Notes under the pieces: generated by a model | What the model saw: the letters and a program-made list of their open reading frames with translations, nothing else | What the model was told of the DNA's origin: nothing | Database searches by the model: none | NCBI GenBank assembly: GCA_905250025.1 | Contig: CAJNOJ010000125.1 | Location: 186,001 to 250,000, forward strand | Source: Adineta ricciae | Lineage: Eukaryota > Rotifera > Eurotatoria > Adinetida > Adinetidae | DNA length: 64,000 nucleotides | Reading direction: 5' to 3' | Made by a program: the position numbers and the translations under genes | Part shown: positions 38,001 through 49,711 of the stretch, piece after piece | Numbering within the stretch: position 1 is the first letter of the stretch | How the letters are laid out: each line of letters starts with the position of its first letter

Positions 38001-41000
38001 TATAGGAGAAAAAGATCATCCAAGCAATAATGACATTTGTACAGGATTAACTAATGAGCAAAGTACTATTAAGAGCAATGAACAAGTAGCATCTTCGTCA
38101 TCATCGCCAACGATGGAGACAGCTGAGCAAATGACAATCAATATCAACGGGACAAAATATCGACGAGATAAAAAATTACAAGAACGGTGGACAATAACCA
38201 CAAAAAATGAAACTCCTAATCAGAATCCGCCAGTAAACAAAGCAAATTTAGGTGTTGAATTTCCGCCCATCGCGGTTTTACGACGGAAATTCTCCACATT
38301 ACCGGCGCCAACTATTTTAAATCCGGTACCCATCAAACGTAAAGATAGTTCGACGATAAAATCTAAAGGACATTCATATAACACTGAAGTAAATAATCCT
38401 TCAGAAGATAATATTAACAAAGCAAATACCTCAAATCCTTCGATATCGTCAGAGATTCAGGTTAGTGTGCATCATGTTGTTGTCTTTAGTTGAGTGTGAA
38501 AATATTTTTTCGCTGTTTACTTTTAAACATAAAAGAGACGTTTATGTAATCGACGCGTTCAATTAACATAACAGAAGACATTCATTGAGATGTCGATGAG
38601 GTTTCTGTCATGAATGGCATTCTTGATTATTCATATTCATTGAGCAAAACTATCATTTCGATTTTCAATTTCTTTCGTTTATGTTCAGTATGTAATTATC
38701 AGATAATTTAAACCCATCGACTATATTCTCGAGTGGCGTGTTGCATTGATAAGATCTTATCATCGTTTCTTTTCTTTCTAAACTTCATCAAGTTTCATTC
38801 GATGAACAAAAAAATCCCTTCGGATAACAATCAGTGTTGCTTGCATGATGAACTTCAATAGTTATTCTCACGTGATACACTACAAGGTTCTTTTCTAACA
38901 ACAAGACAGCTTGTTGTATGAACTTCGAACGATAACTGAAGAACATTATCAGAAGTCGCATAAAATCATGTCATTAGCGTAACCGAGATATTGAGTTTTT
39001 GTTTGTGTAATGCTATGTAGACAGACTGAAACTTGCTTGCTTGTCATTATCAAAATTGAACGGCTCCTTCGTTTATGTAATTGATACGTAATACGATTGT
39101 AAACGAGTGATTATATGGTATAACTGTACTCTTTGAAATTTTTAGGAGATTCGGGCGACGCCAACGACACCGCCGATAATTCTGATCGAAGATGTACCGA
39201 AATCTGATCAACAGTCGAACGGTAAGTCATCTTTTCTATCGAATGCAGATCATATGAGAGCACGAACGAAGAGATATTCGTTTCATTATTCACAATTAAA
39301 ATTTCATTGAGACGAGAAGAAAATGAGGTCAACAAAATTCTTTTTTATTACATCTACTTCATTTACTCACTTGTCTACCATGTGATGTATCATCAATTAA
39401 ATAGTGGCTCATTTCATAGATTGTTATCTAACACATTGATGACATCCTATCAAAATTTTAGTTTCTACTTTCATACATCGTTTTGTCTGGTCTACTGATG
39501 TCATTATTTCATTTAGATGCAGCATCATTAATAAATAATCAGGAGACAAAACATGATACTGATCATTCCATCGTCGTCGATCAGACAAACAATCCGATAA
39601 CTACTCTCGAAATGAAGGAAGAATTAAGTCCTTCGTCGTCTTCACAGCATGGCAAAGAATCAACTGACATTAGTGGAAATCAACAGAAAACGACTTCTTC
39701 TGACATCGTCACGGATTTATTTGCTTTGAACTCAACATTTTCCTCGTCATCTTCTTCTTCAACAACAAACACAGATGAGACAAAGACAAACGAGTTTTTA
39801 TTAAAAGAAACTGTAGTAGAAGAAGAAGAAGAAGAAAAAGAGAAAAAAGAAGAAGAAAAAGCATATTATCACGGCGATAACATTGATGTAAAAGAAAAGA
39901 ACAACACTACCGTTGAACGCAATTACCACGCGTCGGGAATGTTATTAATAAACGACGAACCAACGCAAACACTCTTGTTAGGGCAAGAGAAAAAAGAACA
40001 ACACTCGACACCGTCATTAACCGCAGAAGCTTGTAATCAGCAACGACCTCAAAATGATTGTTCGATGGAGATTTTATCAAGCGAGTTAGACACAATGATA
40101 AATGTTAATGTCGAAGATAATGAACAACGTTATAAAACAATCGAAATTGAAGAAATACCTGACGAAGAAGAAGAACAAGAAGTGCTCTTAGCACAGAACA
40201 ATCTGTTGATTGAACCAATTGATTACATTGTAACTGATGACGAACCGAGAAAATCAGCACAAAACAAGATTAAACCAACAGTAGTAGGACGCGATAATCC
40301 ATTGGAATTCGATCCCGTCATTTCTTGTTATGAGAAAGTTCTCTCGAAAGTTGCTGAAACAATGGGCGATTCGACAAATACCACATTGTCGGACTCGTCT
40401 GTATCAGCTCCAACAGATCGCAATCGACGTGCGGAAGAAGATCCGATTGCACTACGTGCATTACAACGTTTTGAACAACGCATGAGTGCTGCTGTTGCAG
40501 CGAAGACAACCAGTGAAGAAATCGGTTCTACATCTACCCGGAGTAAATCTTCCTGGTCAGGTACATCTACAACCCCTCGAAAGTCAGTGGAAAACTTGTT
40601 TAAAAACAATCCACAACTTCCTCCGACTTCCGTGCCATCGAATGAAGACGATTCACCAACAAAAACGTCACCTCGCCAACGCGATACATTCATTCGTCCA
40701 CGAAAGTCAATGTTAGACGATGTTGGACTTAGTTTCAATAGAACGATGAATATCATCAATGCACCTACAGTCGATTCGTCTAAGGATAATCATGGTCAAT
40801 GTGAAGAGCAACAACAGCCGATGGATATATCAGAAGATGCCAATGATCGAGGTAAGTGTATGCAACAAACAGCTGGTTATAAAGGCTCTTAAAGCTGATA
40901 GGCACGTTTACATGACCCATTTGAGTTGTCAGTGAGTGATAACAGCTATATTTCTATCTATTACCTCGTTCCTAACTACTTTTGTCATTTTTCTCTCTTG

Positions 41001-44000
41001 GCTTCTTTCACTCATAATATGTACAGAATGTTGATTAGAGATCCAATGAACTTATTCAGGATTACATGAGCAGAAATTCTTTTGTGTGTCATATTGTGTA
41101 AAACACAAGCTAAAGAGAAAGAATGAATGAATTCATATGCGACAATTATGTTTATAAATCATTTTTGAAATATTCATCAAGGTTTGTGCCTTGTGTTCAA
41201 CAATTGACCAATCATCAACGCTCAGTTGTATAGATTGAAAAAAGATTTGTTTGACTATTCGAAAAAAGAAAGTGAGAGAGCATAAACGCGTGCATAACGA
41301 GCCTCAAAGCAATCGAAAAAGTTCATATTTGCTTTGTACGGTTGTGGTCTTTATCATGATTACAATGGCAGCAATCGAATAGTCTCTCGATTTCTTTCTC
41401 TCTCTCTTTCTGTCTTTCGTTTTTGATGAATAGAAACGAAGAGAGTAATAAGAAATCCTTAGCTACCATCACATCTACTGCTAAAGATGAAAATAATAAA
41501 CATAATAAGAATGAGATCGATGATTTCTTTTCTGCGGTTTTTTATGATTGTAATGTAGTTGAAAGATGAAAGAGTAGAAGTTCAAGGATGTTCAGATTAG
41601 GCTTCGTACATGAGTGAAATAATTGTATAATATAAAACAAAGCTGTTCTTCTACTATATTTTGATTTCAGTTATTACCAATGAGACGATGAAGGCAGTTG
41701 ACTCAGACGATCACCAACAACAGGAATCAGAACCATCAGTTGCAATGGATCCATCAGCGACTATTGAAACCGGTTCAAATAATGAAGTAGAAGAGTCCAG
41801 TGTGTTACTCATACCTCCAATATTGGGGAACGTATCATCGAATGCGTCAATGACTGCAACAGTGGGACAAATGCCATCGGAGCAGCCGTCTCTTGTACCT
41901 TATCATCTTCAACTGGCAAGTCGGCCTCGCTTGAATACGCTTGAACGTTTCCGCGACTATCGTCAGAATTATGATGCAAATTCTGCCGCACCGCAACCAC
42001 AACCACCACTATCCTATCAGACTAACTACAATGTTAAACCAGAAGATCTTCAAGATCCAATTATTCGTCGCGCACTTGAGCGATTCGATGAAAAAAGTCG
42101 TTCATTAGCTCAATCAAAGCCAATGAATTACGATGACATTCAAGATCCAATCACACGACGTGCATTAATGAGACTCGAGACAAATTTAAAACGAACTGCA
42201 CCCTCAAATCCTCCACCCATTACTAATGAATCTAATGAAACATGGTACACAAATAGTTATACACTTGGTTCATTACAAACGAATAACGATAACCGTTCTG
42301 GCCGCTATCCTCCGTCATCGCTACCTCCAACCGGCAACCCGAAAACAATGCACACTTCTGTGCATCAACGCTTGTATTCAACATCATCCGATATGCCAGA
42401 AGTGCTCGCAGGTAATATGAACTCGGGCAATGATCAAGAGATACCGATAGTTCGCGTTCCAACGCAACCAGTCTATGTCACATCCAATCAACAACCGATT
42501 AGTTTGCGTCAACGCTCACGTTCAGAAGATATGCTTTCATCAAGAGAAATGTCAATTGCTCAAGTGACAAATGTCGACGAAAACGATATATCTCAAATTC
42601 AGCGAAATCACTCATCAAATCAACTTGCACCACAAGAAACACCAGTCGCAACCGAAGTGAATTCAAACGAAGAAGATCTCCAATTGCCACAAACGATTAC
42701 GAAATCAATCGATCCACGGTTTGTACGAACACAAGAAGCAGCTGTTAATTATGCGACACCGACGCAAAAGTATTCAGCCTATAGCTGCGAGTACACACGT
42801 CCGCATCGCACTCAGTCTGTCGAATCAACTCGACCGGAATTTTCTCCTCGAAACTTTGAACCACAACAGCAGTTTCTACCGGTAGCGGATAATCTCGTTC
42901 AATATCCAACTTCATCGTCATCATCTGCATTTACACCTGTTCATCCTTCGACAAATAACTATTATCCTCAATCGCAACCATTGACTATGCCATCTTATAA
43001 TTCAATGTACACATCAAATAATCCTCAACAAACACCTTATTCAGATGATCCAATGTAAGTTGAAATAGGATGCGTGACGAGTGAAAAAAAATAAAATAAT
43101 ATTCTCGGTTTACCTTTCAGTGTGCGACGGGCACTCGAACGATTCAATTCACAAATGCAAAATAGTATCATGAACACCTCGCAACATCAACATCAACCAA
43201 ATTTCTTACCACGTCAGTTCTCTAGTGAATATCTACGTCACGGAGGTCACGAATCCTTTTACCCTCCTGAACCTCATCACTACGATTCCTATGTAAATTA
43301 TAACCGTGCTATGCAACCGCTAACCGGTGCTAACACAGGTTATCAATCAATCATTGGACGTCGTCGACAAATTCGTCATGATGACATTTACCATGATAAT
43401 ACAAACGTTGGAAGTGGTTATACAACTCCTCTCTTTGCTAATTCTCAGAATCCATACCCTTCTGTGAGTCCTTATGTGAACTACAACGACGAACCACCAG
43501 CAATTCCACCACGTTTACATCGTGATCTCTACCATGAACATCAAGAATATCAATCAGAAAATGTGAATACGAACAATAATAATAATAATAATAATAACAA
43601 TAATAATAATTATATCCACTATGGATATCCACCACCATCATCAACAAATGGATTTCGATCGACAAATCATCATTTGATGCCATCCGATTCGTTTCATCAA
43701 TATCAAGAAGAAGAATATTTACGCCATCGTGCTCAGTCAACATCGAGCACAACTTCATCCGATAGTATGAATCAAATTCGTTTAATACAACAACGATTAC
43801 CACCCACATCTCCTCGAACAAATCCACAACAGAATAAAAAGAATTCACCTGATCACTCGCAAGCGCCATCAGGTTAGTAGCTGAGAAAGATTTTCCATTT
43901 GAATATCATGTCATCTATAGGTCGAACAACACCAAGCAATGGCAGTCAAACAGGCGATTCAGTATTTCAGCGTCTTTCTCATACAACAACGAAATCTTCC

Positions 44001-45177
44001 TTGTCCAAGTCAAGTTCTAATCTATGCGCAAATATACTAAACAAAACTATTCATTCGCCAGAACAACAGAATCAAATCAAATCAAGCCAGTTAAAAACTC
44101 ATGAAATCGATCTCGATGATTCAATAATAACAGAAAACAACCAAGTATCAGTCACATCACCAACAAATAATTTAAGTAAATGTCAACGTTCAAGATCGGT
44201 CGATGGTCGTGCACGACTGAAAAGTGCACAAAACCGTATACAAAACGCCAATCGCCCAACGAATAACGATGACGATGATCATCATCACCCACCCTCGATC
44301 CCATCATCAAAATTTACATCTGTTCAATCTCGTTACAATGCTCCACCACCACGTGTTCCATCAGCACCACGGTACACCCATTCGGATCGACCAGCCATAA
44401 CGAAACGGTTACCTAACGGACATCATCCGATCCACGCCAGGAATAGCAATGGAGTTCGAACACGGAGTAATCAGGGAAATTTAGTTGATACAGAAAATGA
44501 TGAAAACTTAGCTACTAATGATAATTATCAACCGAAAATTGTCGATAATAAAATACGACCATCCGCTTCAGGTCATCGATACGGTAATAATAATAGTATT
44601 CAAACATCGGCATCAACGTCGTCTGTCACGGCTGCCATGTCTCGAACAAAAGCGCCTGTTTCCACATCAGCAAATCTGTATCGAAGGGATTTAAATGCAT
44701 CTGGAACTGATTTAAACAGGTCAGACGAAACATTTTGACGTTTGTCAAAATTTATTACATTTACTTTTCAGATCATCAAAACGTGTCGATGATCAACGAC
44801 TTCTATCTCCTCCTACTCAACGCCGACAGATCCCAGTATCTGTTTTTTCACCAGCAAAAAATGAAACGAAACGACCGGCACCCATTCAGTCTTCATCGAC
44901 CACGCCAATCAATGAACCCGTCTCAACTTGCAATGGTGAATCTCACGAAGAAGAAGAACAACAACAACCATCCCAATCGCCAACAGGCGACAGTAGTTAT
45001 ACTACATTAAACAATGAAAATGAAATGAATAAGAAGATTTCAATCACAGGCACAAGTTTGAAATCATCAACAGAAAACATCTTGAGTGAACTTGCCTTTT
45101 CTAACGACAGACACGACACAAGCAAAAAGATGAACGTTTTCGAACGACTCTTTCGTGGTCATAAAAAGAAAGTTTAG
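35016..45177 (+). CDS. very large, mostly disordered protein with repeated DPI..RAL.RF motif
   Basis: Eleven exons: 35016-35064, 35136-35506, 35961-36575, 37418-37640, 37955-38460, 39146-39221, 39517-40851, 41671-43054, 43121-43872, 43921-44719, 44772-45177. They keep one frame for 2,171 aa. The N-terminal third has helical segments (FLQYLRSELRATTHDQ; LINLLILRVECLANTT). The rest is Ser/Gln/Asn-rich with poly-Asn and acidic Glu/Lys runs. A short motif recurs four times: EDPIALRALQRFEQRM, QDPIIRRALERFDEKS, QDPITRRALMRLETNL and DDPIVRRALERFNSQM, the last created across an intron. The C-terminus is basic (NVFERLFRGHKKKV). The weakest link is exon 3 to 4 (842 bp). Exon 3 could instead end at 36619, and an alternative terminal exon near 36780-36950 exists, so two genes remain possible. 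Several introns exceed 600 bp. The function is not recognised; a cytoskeletal or scaffold role would be a guess. Confidence 0.6.
37590..37625 (+). repeat. (AAT/AAC)n coding poly-Asn
   Basis: Asn codon run in exon 4 of the large disordered gene, interrupted by one His codon. Confidence 0.85.
43573..43612 (+). repeat. (AAT/AAC)n coding poly-Asn
   Basis: Second Asn codon run, in exon 9 of the large disordered gene. Confidence 0.9.
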
Positions 45178-45874
45178 TTTTCGATCCTTATCATTCATTC
45201 ATTCTCTCTCTCTCTTACTCGTATAAAAACAATAATTCTATCAGTGCATTATTATCTCCGTCCCCGAGAATGACTGATAATTACTTTATATGCGCACGGG
45301 AATTATTCAACCGGTTGTAAAATACTTTGTTTCATAGGATGGATTTTCTCCTCGAAAAAGAAGTTCTTCTTTAGTTTGTTGCTTTTTTCTTGTTTATTTA
45401 GCCTTTGGAATTTCATTTGCGTCTTTTCTCTCTCTCTCTCTCTCATGGTCAGGTTTTTTCTCATCATTCATTTCATCTTTGTGTTATTTTTGTATGTGAA
45501 AACAAAAGAGATGTCTTTTGATTGATATTTAGATTAATAAATAGATCGCATTGGACGGCTAGTGATTACATTTACCTTTCATCCTCTTTCCACACATTGA
45601 AAGTTAGAAGCGTTCTGATTAGCAGTTGAAACGTACAAGTTATTTTTATAAATCTATTCCATTCTTTGAAAATGCCATTATATTACTATTGCGTTGTTTC
45701 AACTGAAAAGAATTTTTATTAGTTAAATTTAGTTTCTACTCTCCACTAGAAACGTCTTGTTTGTTTCCGAGAATATCTTACCGAGAGACATTTTACTCTC
45801 AAGAATGACTTGACAAGTGCAATTAAACATAACTACACACTCTGCAGTCTGATCTAACGAGTGTTGAACATTTT

Positions 45875-46096
45875 ATGGAACACAGAGACGTTCACTTTTC
45901 GAACTCGATATTCCGAGCCGGAAAGTATTTTAATCGAGCCAGCAAAACATTCGAATTGTTCTTCTCACGAAACATATATCAAATGATACAAATACTATCT
46001 GACCGCTGGGAAATTCTCGCACGTTCGTTGAAGAATGGCAATATACAATTCTGGAATAATTATGAGAATAACGACAACGATATTGTCAATAATTAA
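45875..46096 (+). CDS. possible small hypothetical protein
   Basis: An ATG-initiated frame of 73 codons with amino-acid composition that looks coding rather than low-complexity (SNSIFRAGKYFNRASKTFEL; LSDRWEILARSLKNGNIQFW). I find no domain, no homologue I recognise and no clear neighbouring exon. It could be one exon of an undetected gene, a degenerate gene, or chance. Confidence 0.22.
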   Translation: MEHRDVHFSNSIFRAGKYFNRASKTFELFFSRNIYQMIQILSDRWEILARSLKNGNIQFWNNYENNDNDIVNN

Positions 46097-46875
46097 ACCC
46101 TACAGACATACGGAGCTACGATCTTTTAGTTTTCATTTCCTCTAAAAGAAATTTGATTAATTACGATAGACGAAATCAATATTCGCCTATATTAAAAAAG
46201 AATGCTGGAAAACAGGAAAAATAGAACACTTCATTATGAAATTGAGACTCACTTTAGAAAGAGATTCATTGCAGCAAACATTCCCAACCAGTAAATTTGC
46301 ACCGATATGTTTCAAATAAATGATACCCACACACGCCGACCAAACTTCTAACAACTTCTTTCTTAATTAGAAAAAAAATGTTTTCAATAATAACACGCAG
46401 ACTTTATTTATATCTTGGAATCTAAAGAGATTCCATTTTGTTTGTAATTATAAAATGTCATATTTGATTTTACTGACTTTTCAACCTATGTACGTATATC
46501 GTCGTTCTATTTTTCCATCTGAATTACTGTCAATCATGAATAATTTCATAGAAAAACTACGTATCGACGACAGGTTGAAGTATGCGTGTATGGATTAATA
46601 TAGTGTTTAACATGCTGTGTTCTAAATGCTCTTCAGTACAAATCTACATATGCACACGGGTAAGAATGATCGATCAAGGTTCGAGGTACTTGATTCAAAA
46701 AGAAAAAGTGCATATCAGTCTCGCTGATTTACTGAAAGATTTGTACGAAGACAATTTTGAATAGGTCAGGCACATTAACGTATTTTCCATTAAACAGCTG
46801 TTTTCTCTTTCTTTTTTTCCACATATGACCTCGATAATGCATATTACAATTGGATGCGTGACTTTTAGACGTGTA

Positions 46876-46896
46876 TTATATATATATATATATATT
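46876..46896. repeat. (TA)n microsatellite
   Basis: TA dinucleotide run about ten bases before the single ambiguous base (N) at 46907. Assembly of this spot is probably unreliable. Confidence 0.85.
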
Positions 46897-47838
46897 CATC
46901 TCTCTCNGACGGAACAGTGAGTTTCATTTGAATGATTTGAAACATTGACAAAAATTCTTTCGTAATGCTATTTTAGGTGTGTGTTCTCGATCTGCGAAAA
47001 TAAAAAAAAACGATTGGAATGAACTTTGATTAAACGTTAGGTCAATGTATTGTTGTTTCTCTCTTTCTCTTTTCTTTCTTGTTCGTTTATATACAAAACG
47101 CGAAATACTCGTATTGTTGTTATCTGTTGTTTTTTTTTTCTACCATCATTATCATCATCATCATCATTACGATCATCCCTTCTTTCAACGACGATCTCAC
47201 AGAAGGAAAAACTTCAAACTAAACATATGTTAATCTTTTTTCTGTCTCTCTCTTTCGCTCCTTTTTGTTCATCTCCTTGCACATGTGTATTTTTCTTCTC
47301 TTGTTTTTTTTTTCTTTTTCCCTGGATTCAGTCTATGTTGGACTTCTTCTTTCTCTCTCTCTTTCTTTCTTTCTTTTTTCGGAAAAACGTCAAAGCAGTG
47401 ATATGTATGTGTGTGTGAGTGTCTGACTTTATTTCTCTCGGTTTTTACATGCACTTGTACGTGTGTGTGATGATGAGCTCGTGTTCCATTATAAATATTT
47501 CATACGGGCACACAGATGATGACAAAGAGACAAAAAAAAGCAAAAGATGTGAACTTTGTAATTATGTTGTTTTCTTTTTTTTCTCTAAGAAATCGATTCG
47601 AGGAAGACAAACCTATTGTGCAAATTTTCAAGCGAAATCTTGATCTAGTTGTTTCTTTCTTTCGTGAGAACAAATTCTTTGTATTACTATTCATCAGGTG
47701 AAATGATTTGCTAGTCAATAGCGTCGAAAAATAAGTTTTTTTTCTCGTATATTTTGTAAGAACTAAATGAGTAGAATACGAAAACATATTAAAGCATGAT
47801 TTTACAAAATTTCGCTGAAGTTCATATAGTACCAGCTT

Positions 47839-48807
47839 TCATGTGCACTTTTTCAGCTTTTCAGTCACTTCTGTTTTCATGGCACTATCAGCGTTTGTAC
47901 ATTTGTCGCTATCTAAGTTCTTCTTTGCTTCCAAGAATTTTTCTTTGGCGCCCTCACGATCGCCTTTGTCTAAAAGCGCATTACCCCAATCTATATTTGA
48001 CTGAGCAACGTCGATGGCCATTCGCGGTATTAAATGTGCAGCATCATCGTTACAAACAACGCGCACTTTAGAATATTTAGTTGCCCATGGTATGTGGTAG
48101 GAAAGATCGGAGCAAAACACATAAATGGCATAAACGTTCGGTAAATCATGCACTTTAGGTACAATGTCTTTTCCCAATGCACCTGATGCTACCAAAAACA
48201 CTCGTCTCTTCGTACATTTTGTTCGAATATATTCCTCACAACGGTCGGTTTGACTTTCACACATTTCCCATTCAAATGTGCCAGTAATTTTTTCATAAAT
48301 ATCAAGCATTTCAAGAATTAAACCGAGAAGTGTAACAAATTTGAATCCTTTGAATTTATCTAAATCAGTGATCGGTTTCGGTGGCAATGGTCTTATTGGT
48401 GATCTATTCAATTTGTCGGTATATTCTTTAATTTGTTCTCGTGTGGCTTGTACTGTCGACGAAGTTGCAGAGGTGGCAGTGGTTGCAGGCTGTGCACTAG
48501 TTGCTGATGCAGTCTGAGGGACAGGTGCTGTTGTAGCCTGAGTGGCAGGTGTTGTTGTAGCCTGGGTGGTGGGTGTTGTTGTAGCCTGGGTGGTGGGTGT
48601 TGTTGTAGTCTGTGTGTTTGACTCTCGGACAGTCGGAGCGTTGTATTCTGATGCAGACATTTGTGGCCGTGGTGAATATCCAGCTGCAGTTGCAGCTGTA
48701 AACTGAGCCAGCTGATGAGGCGATGCTATGGTAGGTGGCATTCGCTCCGGTTGTAATTTAATAGGACGTGGGCCACTGGGTTTTGGCGGATTTGATTGGT
48801 TTGACAT
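47839..48807 (-). CDS. intronless protein with Thr/Pro repeat, bdelloid-type VFLVASGALG...IYVFC domain and C-terminal TPR-like unit
   Basis: One uninterrupted frame of 322 aa from the ATG at 48805-48807. Residues 1-70 are Pro/Ser-rich. Residues about 66-97 are four tandem 8-aa units (consensus ATTTPTTQ) from a 24-bp repeat. The globular part runs from DKFKGFKFVTLLG. It contains RRVFLVASGALGKDIVPKV, LPNVYAIYVFCSDLSYHIPW and ATKYSKVRVVCNDD. From memory, this resembles a module of many predicted bdelloid proteins, where the pattern FLI.SG.LGQ..VPRIH..PQL..IYIFC..K..HEQW often precedes TPR arrays or an ADP-ribosyltransferase domain. A single TPR-like helix pair follows (IDWGNALLDKGDREGAKEKF), then a Lys-rich end. 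The absence of introns is exceptional among its neighbours, although a 3' splice site (TATTGTAG) lies about 29 bases before the ATG and could serve trans-splicing. Function is unknown. Confidence 0.75.
   Translation of the reverse strand: MSNQSNPPKPSGPRPIKLQPERMPPTIASPHQLAQFTAATAAGYSPRPQMSASEYNAPTVRESNTQTTTTPTTQATTTPTTQATTTPATQATTAPVPQTASATSAQPATTATSATSSTVQATREQIKEYTDKLNRSPIRPLPPKPITDLDKFKGFKFVTLLGLILEMLDIYEKITGTFEWEMCESQTDRCEEYIRTKCTKRRVFLVASGALGKDIVPKVHDLPNVYAIYVFCSDLSYHIPWATKYSKVRVVCNDDAAHLIPRMAIDVAQSNIDWGNALLDKGDREGAKEKFLEAKKNLDSDKCTNADSAMKTEVTEKLKKCT
48512..48607 (-). repeat. 24-bp tandem repeat (4 copies)
   Basis: Four units at 48512-48535, 48536-48559, 48560-48583 and 48584-48607. The last two are identical and the outer ones diverge by a few bases. 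Each encodes eight residues, consensus ATTTPTTQ, in the intronless gene. It looks like a recently expanded, possibly O-glycosylatable or flexible linker. Confidence 0.9.
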
Positions 48808-49711
48808 GGTTTTTACAATATTTGTGTAAAAGAAATTTCTACAATAGAAATACAAGAAGCAATAAATTGAATTTGTTCCTCTGCCCTTTTCTTTACGCGT
48901 GTTGCGATTGAGACAGTATATTATTTTTGTGCATTTTTGCTTTTGTAAGACTATGTTGGAAAAAACCCACTTACGGAAGGCAGTACAGAACGTAAAAATT
49001 ATTTTTTCTCGAATTCAGTTTTAAAAACAAACGACAGAAAAAAATGGCAACCATACGTGTTCAACCTCAACAAATAAATAAAACTCTAGATTTATTTTTC
49101 AACCGATTTGCATGTATGTACATAAAAAATACAAATGCAAACTAGAAAAAAAATCTCCATTAAATCATTTGCATTTTCTGTGAATAGTCGATTATTTGAT
49201 CTCCATTGCCCATGATATACCTACCTTCTTTAAATGCGGCTTGCTCTACATTTCTAGTAAAAAACATAATGATCGATTAAAATCTTTCGTATCAGTCGGA
49301 AAAACCGATTCTCGTCCCTATATGTTAGCCTTGCTCAATAGCACCAGCGCCATCTGTTGAGAAAGTTTTTACATTACTGGATCAAGAATTTACCTATCTC
49401 GATGAGTACCTTGATGCATTTACGTTGTTTTATACCATGTTCGAATCAACGCCCTCTATTTTTTCTGTTCTCGAACAGGACTATGTGCGTTTTTAAATTT
49501 CAATATAATTACGTTCATTGAGGATCGAAATATTTATCGCGTTAGCTGTCGCTCTGTGTGGCGAATAGAACGCCAGCCAATGAAAAGACGAGTCTATTTT
49601 GTCATTCATTCTTTGAAAGAAAAAAAAACAAACAGCTTTGTATTACACGTCAATATTTTTTTTACTTCAAGTGCTGATAGTTAAGCGTACACGTTGGTGG
49701 TAAATTCCAAC
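48808..49711. promoter_or_regulatory. divergent promoter region
   Basis: A 0.9 kb interval between the minus-strand intronless gene and the plus-strand SR gene, so it should drive both. A CCAAT-type element (GCCAAT) lies at about 49576-49581, some 130 bases before the SR start codon. No coding frame is supported. Confidence 0.35.

Larger units (their letters stand above)
45178..47838. other. 2.7 kb intergenic between converging genes
   Basis: It holds the 3' UTRs of the large plus-strand gene and of the intronless minus-strand gene. Pyrimidine-rich tracts dominate 47050-47400 and produce meaningless Phe/Ser/Leu frames. A TA microsatellite and an N occur near 46876-46907. Two short plus frames (45875-46096 and 46582-46764) are discussed separately or rejected. 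Confidence 0.45.

Noticed and set aside
46582-46764. 60-codon plus frame
   Set aside because: Short, with no domain or exon partner; the second half looks coding but that is not enough to call it.
47045-47418. Phe/Ser/Leu-rich plus frames
   Set aside because: They arise from pyrimidine tracts (CTTT, TCTC runs) and have no conserved content.
47839-48807. Recent horizontal transfer from bacteria, suggested by lack of introns
   Set aside because: Composition resembles the neighbours, a plausible eukaryotic acceptor precedes the ATG, and the domain recalls rotifer rather than bacterial proteins. Retroposition or intron loss explains it as well.
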